Shown in pieces: positions 46,199-57,134 of a DNA stretch of 64,000 nt. Every line of letters starts with the position of its first letter. Position 1 is the stretch's first letter. The notes under the pieces are model-generated. The model was not told the origin of the DNA and searched no databases. It saw nothing but the letters and a program-made list of their open reading frames with translations. The translations under genes and the position numbers were made by a program. Origin of the DNA: Parastagonospora avenae f. sp. tritici 18332-5 (taxonomy: Eukaryota > Ascomycota > Dothideomycetes > Pleosporales > Phaeosphaeriaceae); contig JAFJTR010000034.1 in NCBI GenBank assembly GCA_022559985.1, forward strand, positions 186,001-250,000, in the 5' to 3' direction.

Positions 46199-47877
46199 AT
46201 GGAGTCGGTCGCCGCGCAACACGGCAGAATGTCGCTCGACGAAAAGGCCATTGCAGAATCGTTGGCGAAGAGCAGCCGAAGCAGCGACAATGGCAATGTC
46301 GACCTTCCCTTCTGCTCCAAACAGAGCTATACGACGAAGATGGACTGGCGACTGATTCCTATCCTGGGCTGCACCTACACAATCCTGTTTCTGGATCGTA
46401 CCAATAGTGAGTATCGAGCCCCACTTTTCTTCTGCGAGCCACCACTCACGTGTCGTAGTCGCCAATGCCAGGATAGAGGGTATGGAAAAAGGATTGAGGA
46501 TGCCAGCCAACGGCTACAACACCGCGTTATGGATTTTCTACATTCCATTCGTCCTAGTCGAAGTGCCGAGTAACATGATTATGAGCATGCCACGCGTGAG
46601 GCCAAATATCTTCCTCGGGATCAACATGCTCGTGCTTGGCGTAGTATCGACATGTCAAGGCTTGACGGCTTCGTATGCTGGACTTCTCGTATGCCGCTTT
46701 CTGATGGGTATCTTCGAAGCGACCCTGCCCGCAGGTGAATAGCTCGTCTTGTTAGTCTTCGCGGTGAGCGCTAACCAAAATAGGTGCTGCCTTGCTTGTT
46801 GCAGAATACTACACCCGCAAACAGGCGTCTCTGCGCTATGCCATGTTTTTCACCTTCGGTGTCTTGGGTCCTTGCGTAAGTGGTCTCCTGGCATACGGTA
46901 TCCGCAACATGGATGGTATCCAGGGTAAAGAGGGGTGAGTGGTTGTGTCTACCTTAGTACCTTGAACATAAGCTGACCATCTTGCAAGTTGGCGGTGGAT
47001 CTTCATTTTAGAAGGGATAATCACTATCGTAATCTCTTCCCTCGTTTTTCTGCTCGTTCCAGACTTCCCAGAGAACAGTAAAATTCTCACATCCGCGGAA
47101 AGGGAGCACCTGCTGGAGGTGTTGCGCCTGGACAAGGGTGACCAGAAAATCGACATCAAAGGAACAAACTGGCTCAAGGTCATTTGCGACTACAAGATTC
47201 TTTTCCCGTAAGTCATTAACTTGCGGCTCGAATTCGAAACTGATCAAGTGGCTAGCACTCTCATGTTTTTCTGCTGCGACATGACAGCTGCGAGTATGTC
47301 AGCCTTCATTCCCACTATTCTGACGGAGCTCGGATGGACGGCGAAGACCGCGCAGGCGATGTCCATTCCAGTCTGGGTTGCCGGTATGGTTTGTCAAATT
47401 CTTGGAGCCTGGATTGCCGGAAGAACCGGGTTGCGCTTCCCATTCATCTTGTGCGGCATCTTGTCTGTCTTGGTTGGCTGGTCCATCAACATTGCGTACT
47501 CCGAGCGTCAGGGCGTTTCTGCCGCCGTGCGCTACTTCAGCTTGTTCGCCATGAGCTCCGGGACGTTCATTCAGATGACCATGACTACCTCCTGGCTTGC
47601 CAATAATCTTCGTGGACGCGCAAGCCTGGCAGTCGGCACGGCAATAATCCTGGGTATCGGGAATTGCGCAAACTTCGTCTCCAGCAACGTCTTCATCAAG
47701 CACGAAGCTCCGCACTATCCGACAGCATTCAGGACAGGTATGGGTCTCACCATCGCCGGCGCGGTGTTTTGTTTAGCTTATGTCGGGCTTCTATGGCGCC
47801 ACAATCAGAAGCTGGCGAAGAAGAGGGCTCAGGTCGGCGGCATGGATGACCATATAGAGTACATGTACCAGTACTGA
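46199..47877 (+). CDS. MFS transporter, Dal5/anion:cation symporter type
   Basis: Five exons (46199-46406, 46459-46734, 46784-46934, 46989-47207, 47256-47877) join in phase to 491 residues. After a polar N-terminus comes DWRLIPILGCTYTILFLDRTNIANARIEGM, the hallmark of the Dal5/Tna1 family. Other family texts are NYRV-like FLGINMLVLGVVSTCQGL, CRFLMGIFEATLPAG and GWRWIFILEGIITI. About 12 membrane helices fit. Known substrates in the family are allantoate, nicotinate, pantothenate, biotin precursors and dipeptides; sequence alone does not choose. The C-terminal tail is short (KLAKKRAQVGGMDDHIEYMYQY). All four introns are 49-54 nt with standard signals. Plasma membrane is the likely location. Confidence 0.92.
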
Positions 47878-48401
47878 TATACAATTGATGAGTAGAAACG
47901 TGGTGGTCGGATGTGCGAATGTAGAGGTTGTAATAGAAGTACGTGCCGCATTACACGGCAGCAAGGGCTTACCGCTCTGGCCGGGGCTAGGCTACTTTTG
48001 TAAGCCTCGTATGTCATTGGTGTGCACCTCGCCTTTGGTATTATCATAAAAGATGCGTGCCCCCATCCGCTGATTCGTCGTCGACGCCAGATTGGGTACT
48101 GTCGTGCGCGCTTCGGTTGACGAGTCGACGTGATTGCTCTTGCTTCGCGCAACTCTCACTTTGCACTCGCGAATTCAGATGCATCCATGGATCTTCTAGG
48201 TTTTATCCACACGTGATCGGCTTTAGCTCCGCTTTCACCTTACTCTCACTAACGCAAACGACTAGTACTAGTGTCTTTGCTTCCCGTGCATACCAAAATT
48301 CTTCCTGATTGTCTCCCCTTCGCCTGACCCCTCCCTCTCAATTTCATAGCTGTCGACTGAGCAAATTCGCATACCGAGATTGAACGCGACAACATCTATA
48401 C
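47878..48401. other. Intergenic, no gene seen
   Basis: About 520 bases between tandem plus-strand genes. The second half is C/T-rich and should be the promoter and leader of the secreted-protein gene. Confidence 0.5.
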
Positions 48402-49545
48402 ATGAAGCTTATCTGCTTAATGCTGGCGGCGTTGCTGGCAGTCAACGTGCTGGCAGCAGTCCCACACTACGATCGACGCGACATGGGCAAGTTTGAACCT
48501 TCTGTGGGGTACTGAGATACACGCTAACCTTCATCAAGAGCTGCCACGAGGCGCATACTGGGATGAAAATACACTCGTTATGCCAAACGTCGACGACACT
48601 GACTCCGAGGATGAAGATGAGGAAGCCAAGGACTACCCGGAACATGGCTTCGAGGTGCGCGCCACTGTTAATGATACGAAAGAACTGTCCAATGCTACCA
48701 CTGGCTTGACTTTCTCCAATGCCACCACTGGCTCGACTTCCAGCACTGGCCGCCACGATAAAGACGACTACGTTGTCGACCTACGGGTGAGCGAGACCTT
48801 TACCCACATCGGTAGCATGAGCAAGCAACGGTTTTGGTGGAAGATGTACGACTGCCTCAAGTACGTCGGTGTCCAAGGGAACGGTAAAAAAAAGGGAAAG
48901 ATCGACGAAGATCAACCAGAGAGATGCTCATCTAAAAAGATGGACGTCTGCGCATCCTCGTGTAAAATCGAGAACATTGTTTACCAGGACAAAAAGTCGC
49001 GCGGATACCGTAGCGGCGCTTGGGTGACCGTCACAGCATGGTGGTCCGAATTGCACGAATCACATCATGCTGGGATCCAAGATCAGGCGGTAAGTGGATG
49101 CCGGATGCGATAAAAGCCAACACTGACGTGAAACCAGTTCAAGTTTGTCGCAGACATCTATAAATTGGCCACCGAGAGTCAAGAGAACTGTTACTATGTC
49201 GATCTGGAGGGCACGAGAAGAATGAAGTTTTGCAACATCCCGGCCAACGTTCTCGTCGTCTGGCCAGCTCGCAACGACATGGACGTCGAGGCTCGTTTCA
49301 ACGTTCATGTCGCATTCAACGGCGAAACAACATCCAAGCAGTATTACTGCCTGGGAATGCGTCCGTACATCAACGAGCATTACCAGAAGAAAATCCAACC
49401 CGAACTCGAGAAAGTCATGGGCTGGGATTTGAGCAACATCTACTTCTACAACACATGTCAGAAACAGGAATGCTTCGATGTGCGCGAAGGCTACAAGGAC
49501 GGGAAGCCATGGAAAGAGCCCAAGGGTTGCGATGAGCTGCAGTAA
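48402..49545 (+). CDS. Secreted Cys-containing protein, unknown
   Basis: Exons 48402-48486, 48539-49089 and 49138-49545 give 347 residues. Exon 1 encodes a signal peptide (MKLICLMLAALLAVNVLAAV) and a YDRRD site. The first intron begins GCAAGT and ends TCAAG with a GCTAAC branch site. No GT donor restores the frame, so a GC-AG intron is the best model. The mature protein has an acidic stretch (DDTDSEDEDEEAKDY), two Asn-Ala-Thr-Thr repeats (SNATTG), then a globular region with about nine Cys (CLKYVG, CSSKKMDVCASSC, ENCYYV, KFCNIP, TCQKQECFD). No known enzyme motif is visible. An extracellular role is inferred from the signal peptide and cysteines. Confidence 0.75.
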
Positions 49546-50240
49546 TCAGGCCAATTCTGAGTGTCTTACGGCGACCTAGACTGAGCCGCAGTCACGGCGG
49601 TACAGCGAGCTCCTGTAGATTATGGATTAGCTACGATGTTAGGACCAGACTATGCATCTTAGGTCACAATAAGTCTTAGATCACAATAAGAAAGCCCCAA
49701 GGCGATAATTTGCATACATAGATTCAAGGGAGCCCCAGCCATGGTTCAATGTGCGGATTGCACGCGTGCCCACATGACGTCGAAGAGCTGACCTCTCCCA
49801 CATCGACATCCTCACGTATTTCGCATAGGCTTGAGGCAATCCACAATGAACAACAGAAGTCTAATATACTATCATCTCCATCCGGATCAACCGGAAGCTT
49901 CTCCTTTCACAATAGTCCTGCAACAGAATACCATTACTGTAATGCATAGAACCATCAGGCTGAACAGAAACAGACCACGCTCCCTGCGCCATTCGTACGT
50001 CCCCCGCTCCAAATTTTCAGCCTTGTCCATACTCGTACCTACAGCAACGCCCCACTATGCCGTGTCCCATCGGTATCACTGGAGGGAAGCAGATCAGTGA
50101 AGGGTAAGCGAGCCTTGCTCCATATGATTGGATCGAAGTCAGATCTCCACCCCCAAATATTAAGAACCTTTGCACTCCAATGTACCGACCACATGTAAAA
50201 CGTGCACGAATTTCCGACCCCACGATAAATATGTTGCAGT
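49546..50240. other. Intergenic, no gene seen
   Basis: About 700 bases. A short direct repeat (TAGGTCACAATAAG at 49659, TAGATCACAATAAG at 49677) is visible; nothing else is supported. Confidence 0.5.
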
Positions 50241-51229
50241 ATGGCGTCCCCAAATCTGCGAAGCCAAATAAGGCTGCCAACTTCAGCTCGCTATATTGCC
50301 ATGGATCCTCGCACTCTAGGCTGCGAATATTCAGCTTTTACACCCCTACTAGCTATACATCCCAAATTGCCCCGACTCATCTTCCTTATTCTGCTCCCTT
50401 TCAGCCACGCATCATGCTTCCTGCCCAACGGCACCATCAGCCCCTCCCTCGGCGCCCAACCCTGCTCCTCAGACCACCTCAACCCGCTCAACTCTACCTG
50501 CTGCAACACAGTCTGGACCAACCCGCCCGGTTCGGATGTAAAATTCGGCTCCACGAAAGATATATGCCTGCGCAACGGGCTATGTCAGAACACGGGGTTC
50601 AGCACGATCGTCGGCAAAGAACAGCCTCCCTGGACACACTTCTACAGAAATTACTGCGCGCATAAGGAGGGTGTGGGGTGTCTGGGGGTTTGTGATACTG
50701 GGGCAAGTGCATAGGCGGGAGGTGGGGTAGGGCTAATAGAGCACAGTTGAATGCGGAGAGTAATGTGCAGATGACGCCTTGTGATGGGACGGGAACGAGT
50801 GAGATGTGGTGTTGTGGGGATACGAGGGATTGTTGCGAGGGGGTCGGAGCGCATAAGGCGGTTTTTGTGACGAGGGTGCTGGCGAATTCTACGCTGTCTA
50901 ACTCTACGAGCAGCACAACGTCCGAGCCCACAAAATCTTCTACACATCGACCTAAGAAGGATGCGAGGTCGTACACTATTGGCGTTGGTGTTGGTTTCGG
51001 ATTGGGTTTTCCGGTTATGTTCGCGCTTGGTATGGCGCTGAGCGCGGTGAAGAGTAAACGGAGAGGGGCATTGGCTGCGGAAATGCAGAGTCAGGACGTG
51101 AAGGAGTTCCATGGGAGGCAAGCTAAGGGGGATGCCGTAAAGGAAGCTAATGTAGAGGAACTCGAGACGCCGGTAGGTGAGCTGTACGAACAGCGTACGC
51201 AGTTGGAGTTAGATGGGTGTTCGGTGTAG
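50241..51229 (+). CDS. Cys-rich single-pass membrane protein
   Basis: Exons 50241-50702 and 50747-51229 give 314 residues. The start may instead be the ATG at 50301. A hydrophobic stretch (LPRLIFLILLPFSHASC) serves as signal peptide or anchor. The ectodomain shows the fungal pattern CFLPNGT...PC...CCNTVW...CLRNGLCQ...YYR-like FYRNYCAHKEGVGCLGVC...PCDGTG...WCCGD...CC. A Ser/Thr stretch follows, then one membrane helix (YTIGVGVGFGLGFPVMFALGMALSAV), a basic stop-transfer (KSKRR) and an acidic cytoplasmic tail. The intron starts GCAAGT, has a GCTAAT branch and ends CACAG. It is phase 0, and GT donors nearby either break frame or delete the conserved Cys segment. Proteins of this design are common in Dothideomycetes; function is unknown. 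Confidence 0.75.
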
Positions 51230-51847
51230 AATGTTGGTCTGGTAGATTGCCTTATTGATCTGGGAGCATGTAATATGTAATATTCTTCTGGTTATTGCAG
51301 CCTTTCGGCTTGATGAGAATGTTGGAATCTTTGTCATTGCCATCGCGAGGCAGATTGAATGATGCGTGCAAGCTCACGCGATGTGTCGTACTTTCTATCG
51401 ATTGGGCTTTCTGAAATGGATTTAGAAGTATTTGGCTTTTGATGAAGACGACGGAGTGATTAAAAGTGCTCGCAGTAAGATCCCCCTTTTGGGGCAGTGG
51501 CAGTGACGCACGGGCCTGCGCTGAACTGCGCTACACTTGCGCGTGCGCTTCCGATGTCGCGTCTTGGTACTGACGCATTTCCGGTGCATCTTTCCTTCAT
51601 CACCAAACTTCAGTGGTCACATGAGTCAAAGGCTTCAGATGAAGGCTGCACGAAGAGTCAAGAGCTGGAACTGAAACATGAATTAAAGCGCAACTAACTA
51701 TTAAAACCGAAATTCGTAGCGACCGCGACCGCGCTCGTGCCAAACACCGCACCAGCCACTCCCTGAAGCAGAGTGACCAGACCGACTAAAGCCACCTCAT
51801 CCAATCTCGTAACCACACATCCTCATACTATAAGCTGCCACCTACAT
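51230..51847. other. Intergenic, convergent 3' ends
   Basis: About 620 bases between converging genes; no supported feature. Confidence 0.5.
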
Positions 51848-53295
51848 CTAGTAGTAGTACGGCTTGTTCGGATCTGTAAGATCAAAGATGACAGCACTAT
51901 GCGGCCACGCTCCACCCCTCTCCGGGAACTGGCTCAGGAAGTCAATGCTGCGGTTGAAACTCAGACTGCCATCCGGCAAGATGTCGATCCACTGCGCCTT
52001 GAAGTCTGCCGGCGTGTTTACGATGCCAATTTGGCCTGTTTGCACGAAATAATCGGTGACCAGAAGATTCTTCTTATCAGGTGAAACTTTTATGTAGTGA
52101 GGTCCGACAATGCCCTGGTCGAAGTTCGGATCGTCGAGGCGCTTGACGTTGTTCAGGTCGCTAATGTCGAGCGCTGCGACGTGGTTGCCGAGTGTAAGCG
52201 TGAAGTATGCGAATTTCCCGTCGTCGGTGATGTCGGAGTAAATGGCGAGGTTGTCGCGCGCCTTGGGGCCGAGGTCGAAAAGAAGCTCTGCAACACCTTG
52301 CTGGCCTTGGGCGTTCTTGCGGAACGGGTAGATGATCCAGACCTGACCCGGTCCGACGGCGGTGGCGAGGGCTGCGGACTCTTTGTTTCCAGGGATGAAC
52401 TTGACGTCCTGGATGCCGGCGCCGTTGGGGATGGTGATGGTGCTGATGATCTTGCGAGAGCTGAGTTCCCACAGACGGAGGGTGTTGGCTTTTTGGATGC
52501 CGGCGATGCTAGCGGGCTTGAGGATGGTGACGGGGACGACGAAGTCTGAAGTCAAGATAATGTTGTTCTTGTAGTCGATGGACAGGCCGTGGGGACTGAA
52601 CTGCTCGCCAAGGACGTTCAACACCGAGGGAACATCTTCAGGCCACTCGTGGATGATGTTGAAGTCTGCATCGGTCTCGACGAGACGGCCTGGGGAAGTG
52701 CCGACTGCGGAACCCATGTAGGTGATGAAGAAGCCTCCATCGGGCTTAGCGCGGATCTCATCCGTGATGGAAGAGAGCAATGCACGGTTAGACTTCTTGA
52801 ACTTTGGCTGGTAGGGGTTGGTGGTGTCGAAGTAGTAAGCAGTGTCCTGCAGGGGGTGAGTATCTTGTAATAGTCAACGTGGGTTGAAGTGCTTACCTGT
52901 GTCTTCAGCAAGGACAGTAGACCGCCACCAACAAGCGTCTTCCCATCAAGAGACGGGCCGAGATGATGTGGTGAGTTACCACTGCTCGGGACATCGGTGA
53001 TGGCAATCAGAGTTCCGAATGTGTCATCATCGAGAGAGTATGTAGCAAGGAAGTCCTTGTGCTTGTTGTCGCCAGCAGCAGTCCAGAAGTACCCAATCTT
53101 CTTGGGCCGGATCTGCGAGTTCACCTCGTGAGGCGGGCTCTCCAATGGAGGGGTAGGAATTTGGAGAATGGGGAGCGGTGGAGCATTGTTCGAAAGAGGC
53201 TCAGTGACGCCAGGGATGCTTGGAATCAGTGGAGGGAGGGAAAGCGCACTTGCTGTGCCAGCAAGCAGCGCACTCAGAATAGTATTGGAGAGCAT
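51848..53295 (-). CDS. Secreted SBP56/methanethiol-oxidase-like beta-propeller protein
   Basis: Exons 53295-52897 and 52846-51848 give 465 residues. The ATG at 53295 is preferred over 53358 because it exposes a clean signal peptide (MLSNTILSALLAGTASALS). The mature chain has repeated blade-like strands and conserved His sites in SPHHLG, FSPHGL, VGPHYI and AWPHS. The texts YSDITDDGKFAYFTLTLGNH and AALDISD resemble the selenium-binding protein 56 family (SELENBP1, methanethiol oxidase). In that family the His residues bind copper or selenium and the enzyme oxidises methanethiol. The Cys motif of animal SBP56 is not seen. A secreted form is unusual, so a different substrate is possible. A TATA-like site lies 82 bases upstream. 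Confidence 0.75.
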
Positions 53296-53376
53296 GATGA
53301 GACAAGGATGTGGGGCTGTTGAGAGGCTTTGAGCAAGTTGTGAGCTGGTTCTTTCCATCAGGGCTCCAATCCTGGT

Positions 53377-53383
53377 ACTTATA
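53377..53383 (-). promoter_or_regulatory. TATA-like box of the SBP56-like gene
   Basis: TATAAGT on the minus strand, 82 bases upstream of the chosen ATG at 53295, a normal distance for a fungal core promoter. The upstream in-frame ATG at 53358 is only about 20 bases from it, which favours the downstream start. Confidence 0.5.
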
Positions 53384-54458
53384 CTTCATCGACAGTATCC
53401 TAGTGCTGTTCCTCTTCTCCTCAGCTACAGCACCGCAAACTCGCCGTCCACCTGGAACCCTCAGCCTGGTCTCTCTCATCGCCGACTTGGATGGTATCAT
53501 CCAGCCCAACTTTGACGAAGAGTATCGAAAGCCACCTCGATTCACGATAGGATCGACAGGAGAATGAACCAGCCGAAGCTAGCAAACAACTACTTCAACA
53601 CACAACAAGCGGTATGCACTTTCCAAGAGCATGGGAGTCGCCAGAGCAGCGTTCCGTGATCACGAAATAGAACACGAGAGCTATCTGATGTGCTTGTGAA
53701 GAGCCAAATCTAGTACCATCTCTTCATTTCTTTTTGGATCATGCAGCAAAGTGGCTCGATTCTGTCGATAGCTTGTTGGTGCCTGGCCAAATGAGGAAAT
53801 GATGGGAGCGTTGTAAGATGAATGAAGGCAGATGCCGTCCTACTTGCGCGAGAAGATCTTGCTAAGTATGTGGGTAGTTTGGTTCACTGAGCAGGGCCAA
53901 GAGTGACATGATTCAACTGTACCCCGTACTCCAACACGAATGAACGAAATCGCCGAGGATTCGAAGTCCGCTATCACACCGAGACTGTTTCTCTCCACTC
54001 CTGTGCGAACATTAGACTTCAGGGCCGTTCACAGCAGAATCGACCACACTTGTCCCCGAAGTCTTTCTCGGCGGTTCAGCCATGAATAAAGTTAAGAAAT
54101 ATCGAGTACCACCCTCACATGCGAAGCCTCCTCTGCATCCTACCCATCAATGCTTAAACAACCCCCCGGACCCCTCTCCGTCCCGCCAAGCCTCCCCATG
54201 AACTGGTGGAGTTGAGCAATTCGATGCGCGAATGGCACCATCGGACTAGCGCTCCCGTTACGGGTCAGATCAGCGATCTCAACACCACGATTTGGTGTAC
54301 ATGCCAAGGATAGCGACATTTCATCCAATGTTTGCGAGTCGGCCATCGTCATTTCAAATCGGGGTGCTTGGCGGCGGGTGATCGCCTCGTGTGATTCTTG
54401 TTTGGATGTCGCCTTCACGTGGCTTGTTTGAAGGGACATGTAGAGGGAAGGCTGCATG
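53384..54458. other. Divergent intergenic region
   Basis: About 1.1 kb between the TATA boxes of two divergent genes for secreted proteins (SBP56-like and oxalate decarboxylase). One 105-codon minus frame near 54.14-54.46 kb has no family features and is not called. Confidence 0.5.
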
Positions 54459-54465
54459 TATATAA
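54459..54465 (+). promoter_or_regulatory. TATA box of the oxalate decarboxylase gene
   Basis: TATATAA, 52 bases upstream of the ATG at 54517. A good TATA in a fungus is typical of strongly regulated genes, and oxalate decarboxylases are commonly induced by acid or oxalate. The latter is known for the family, not shown here. Confidence 0.6.
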
Positions 54466-54516
54466 GCTGTGGTAGCGCGATTGGTGGTTTGATATTGCGA
54501 AGTCACTCTTTACACG

Positions 54517-56008
54517 ATGAAATTTCAATCTTTTGTTGCGAGCGCGTTGTGTGCGTCAGTTTCTCTGGGGGCGGTCGTCAAGCGTGAACAGTTTTCGCAG
54601 GGCCAGCCAATTGATGACAAGGGCAAAGGCGCTCCAATTCTAGGTATGTAAGTCCATATTCAACAGCGGAAATAACACTGACGACAAGAACAGGCGGAAC
54701 TGACCGCCAGATCGACCTAGCCAATCCTTCAAACCTGGGTCAGCAGAGCACCGACTCCGGCACCGTTCCAAACCTCAAATGGCGCTTTGGTGATTCTAAA
54801 ACCAAGATCTATCCAGGCGGATGGGTTCGCGAACAAGTCGACAATGACCTGCCCGTCAGCCACGACATCGCCGCTGCTCAGCAGCATCTAAAGAAGGGCG
54901 CCATTCGTGAATTGCACTGGCACCGCGTAGTACGTCCTCCATCTCTGTCAAACACCGACGAAAAGCCAGATGTTAACATGCGATCAGGCAGAATGGGGCC
55001 AAGTCCTCTTCGGCCGCGTGCTTGTCTCCGCCGTCGACGAGAACGGGCGCCATCAAGTCACCGAACTCGGCTTCGGCGACATCTGGTATTTCCCCAAGGG
55101 CCAGGCACATACCGTGCAGGGTCTCGATGACGAGAATGAGTATCTTCTCGCGTTTGATGATGCGGATTTCGACAGAGCTGGGTAATTGAACTTTTCGAAA
55201 TGCAGCGTCCTCACGACTGACGAATGCCAACAGCACAACATTCAACCTCGACGACTGGCTGTCTAAAACCCCGAAGTCAATCCTGGCTAAGTCGTTTGGC
55301 TTGCCGGAATCTGTGTTTGCTAGTATCCCGAGCCCGAACCCGTATATTTTGAATTCTACGGCGAAGAAGGGCTCGAATTATACCGTCACTGGTGGAAATG
55401 GTGAACTGACCGGCGATGCGAGCTACGTGTACCGGACGTTCAAGCACGCGCCCGAACCCGCGCCAGGTGGTGGTGGTCAGTGGTGGAAGATTGATTCGAC
55501 CAATTTCCCTGTAGCGAAGACCATTGCGAGTACTTATGTTGTTATTGAGCCAAAGGGCGTCAGGGAATTGCATTGGCACCCAACTGTAAGTTGTGTCTCA
55601 ACCCGAGGTGCGCAAATGCTGACGACATATAGTCTGAGGAGTGGTTATATTTCCACTCGGGCAGCGCACGCGCCACCGTCTTCACCGGCAACGCCAACTC
55701 GCGGACTTTCGACTTCAAGAGCGGGGACACGGCTGTATTTCCGGATAACTCTGGTGAGGCTATTCTTCCACACTATCTGGATATGTCAACTTATTTGCTT
55801 ATCAGGGCATTACATCGAAAACACATCTGACTCGCAGAACTTGACGTTCATCGAGATATACAAGTCGGAGCGCGTGGCTGATGTTTCGCTTACGCAATGG
55901 CTTGCGCTCACGCCTGCGGATATTGTGGCTGATGTGCTGAAGATTCCGATTAGTGTTGTGCAGGGGCTGAAGAAGGAGAAGCAGGTGATCGTGCATGGAA
56001 AGCAGTAA
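54517..56008 (+). CDS. Secreted bicupin oxalate decarboxylase
   Basis: Six exons (54517-54643, 54694-54929, 54988-55181, 55234-55585, 55633-55753, 55806-56008) join to 410 residues. There is a signal peptide with a KR processing site (SLGAVVKREQ). Cupin 1 has the manganese motif IRELHWHRVAEW at about 114-124, with the downstream FPKGQAHTVQG. Cupin 2 has VRELHWHPTSEEW at about 296-308. The layout WRFGDSKTKIYPGGWVREQV before cupin 1 is characteristic. Known reaction: oxalate to formate plus CO2, requiring Mn and O2, in wall or extracellular space. The lid region that separates decarboxylase from oxidase cannot be assigned with certainty. All splice phases agree. The gene diverges from the SBP56-like gene. 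Confidence 0.92.
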
Positions 56009-57134
56009 TTTATAGTTGCGACGGTTGAGAAGTTACCGAGAGATGGGGCTTCGTACCTTGGAGTCGACTAATTCGAGTGATTAGGTATAAAGTTTCGACC
56101 GCGTGAAGCTGCATTTTTATAGCTTGTGACGTTTAATTAATCTATGAGGAACACAATCCGCTCTTATGTGTTTATTTCTACATTTATGGGCGTCATAAAG
56201 CCGTAAATGCCCTGCGGCTATAGTTTTTGCGATTAGGGATTGCAGCCAGGCTTGTCACACCACAGCCCTCTATATTTATACTTCCACCCCTTAAAATCTA
56301 TACTAGAGCATGGTGAAGGCTGCGCAGTAACCGAAAGATTGAATGTATCTTCAGGCCACTTCGTAAGCCTTGGCGCACGCAGCTTCGCGACTTGATTGAA
56401 GTGTTCTTTCACACGATGCAGCAAGTTTTCCCTACCTAAAAAGTCTAAAAAACCCTTAGCATGCTTTCCCATAGTTTCAAAAAGAACTAAAGCAAAAACA
56501 TACACAAAATAGTCCCTAAAAACCCAGCAAAAGAAAACCCTCCCTCCCCAATCGGGGAGAGCCAGGATAAGAAACTCTTCTTTTCTTAATTACCCAATCT
56601 TTTGCTCCTTCGATTCTAGCTTCTTGTACTACTTCCCCTCCTAGGCTTCTGCAGTCTGAGGAGAGTTCTTAAAAGAACTCTCATCTAGTGTATGGTAGCC
56701 TGAGCGCTTTGGGAAGTATTCGAACCGGGGCCATGTAGCGGAACACCCCGAGACGCAAGGATGTGAAACGGAAGGCGATTCACGGTAGGCCGTGAATCTG
56801 AGCTAACGGGTTTGATATTGGTTCGATGGGAAGAGGAGGATTTGGTTGGGATTTGTAGAGAGTGGCGTGGCTGTTGGGGGAAATGGGTGTGTTTGTGCGC
56901 TGCGGGTGAAGTTCAATTTGGAGTATGGTGGAGGTGAAAGAAACCTTTTGGGCATGTGTCGCCGTCACTGCCAATAGCGTCAAAAGAGCGATTTCACTGC
57001 GATGGCTCCGTCATCTTCGTCGCGAACCAAACTAGCCAGAATCTTTTCAGTATGACGGTAGATGAGACTGGGGATTACGAGTACTGGTATTTCCAAGTTT
57101 GCAACAAATATGTCGTATATTTCTCGCATCATAT
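56009..57134. other. Intergenic, AT-rich, with a hairpin
   Basis: About 1.1 kb. A 90-codon minus frame (56233-56505) contains text like FLDFLGRENLLHRVKEHF and WPEDTFNLSV that could be a gene remnant, but no family is recognised. An inverted repeat is listed separately. Confidence 0.45.
56661..56682. repeat. Perfect 10-bp inverted repeat
   Basis: GAGAGTTCTT, two A, AAGAACTCTC. A perfect hairpin with a 2-base loop. It could be a terminator-like structure or the end of a small inverted-repeat element, but no partner copy or target duplication is visible. Confidence 0.6.

Noticed and set aside
37367..47877. Secondary-metabolite cluster made of secreted precursor, SDR, MBL-fold hydrolase and transporter
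   Set aside because: No PKS, NRPS, terpene synthase or pathway regulator is present, and the SDR is broken; proximity alone is not enough. Only the peptide-precursor idea is kept.
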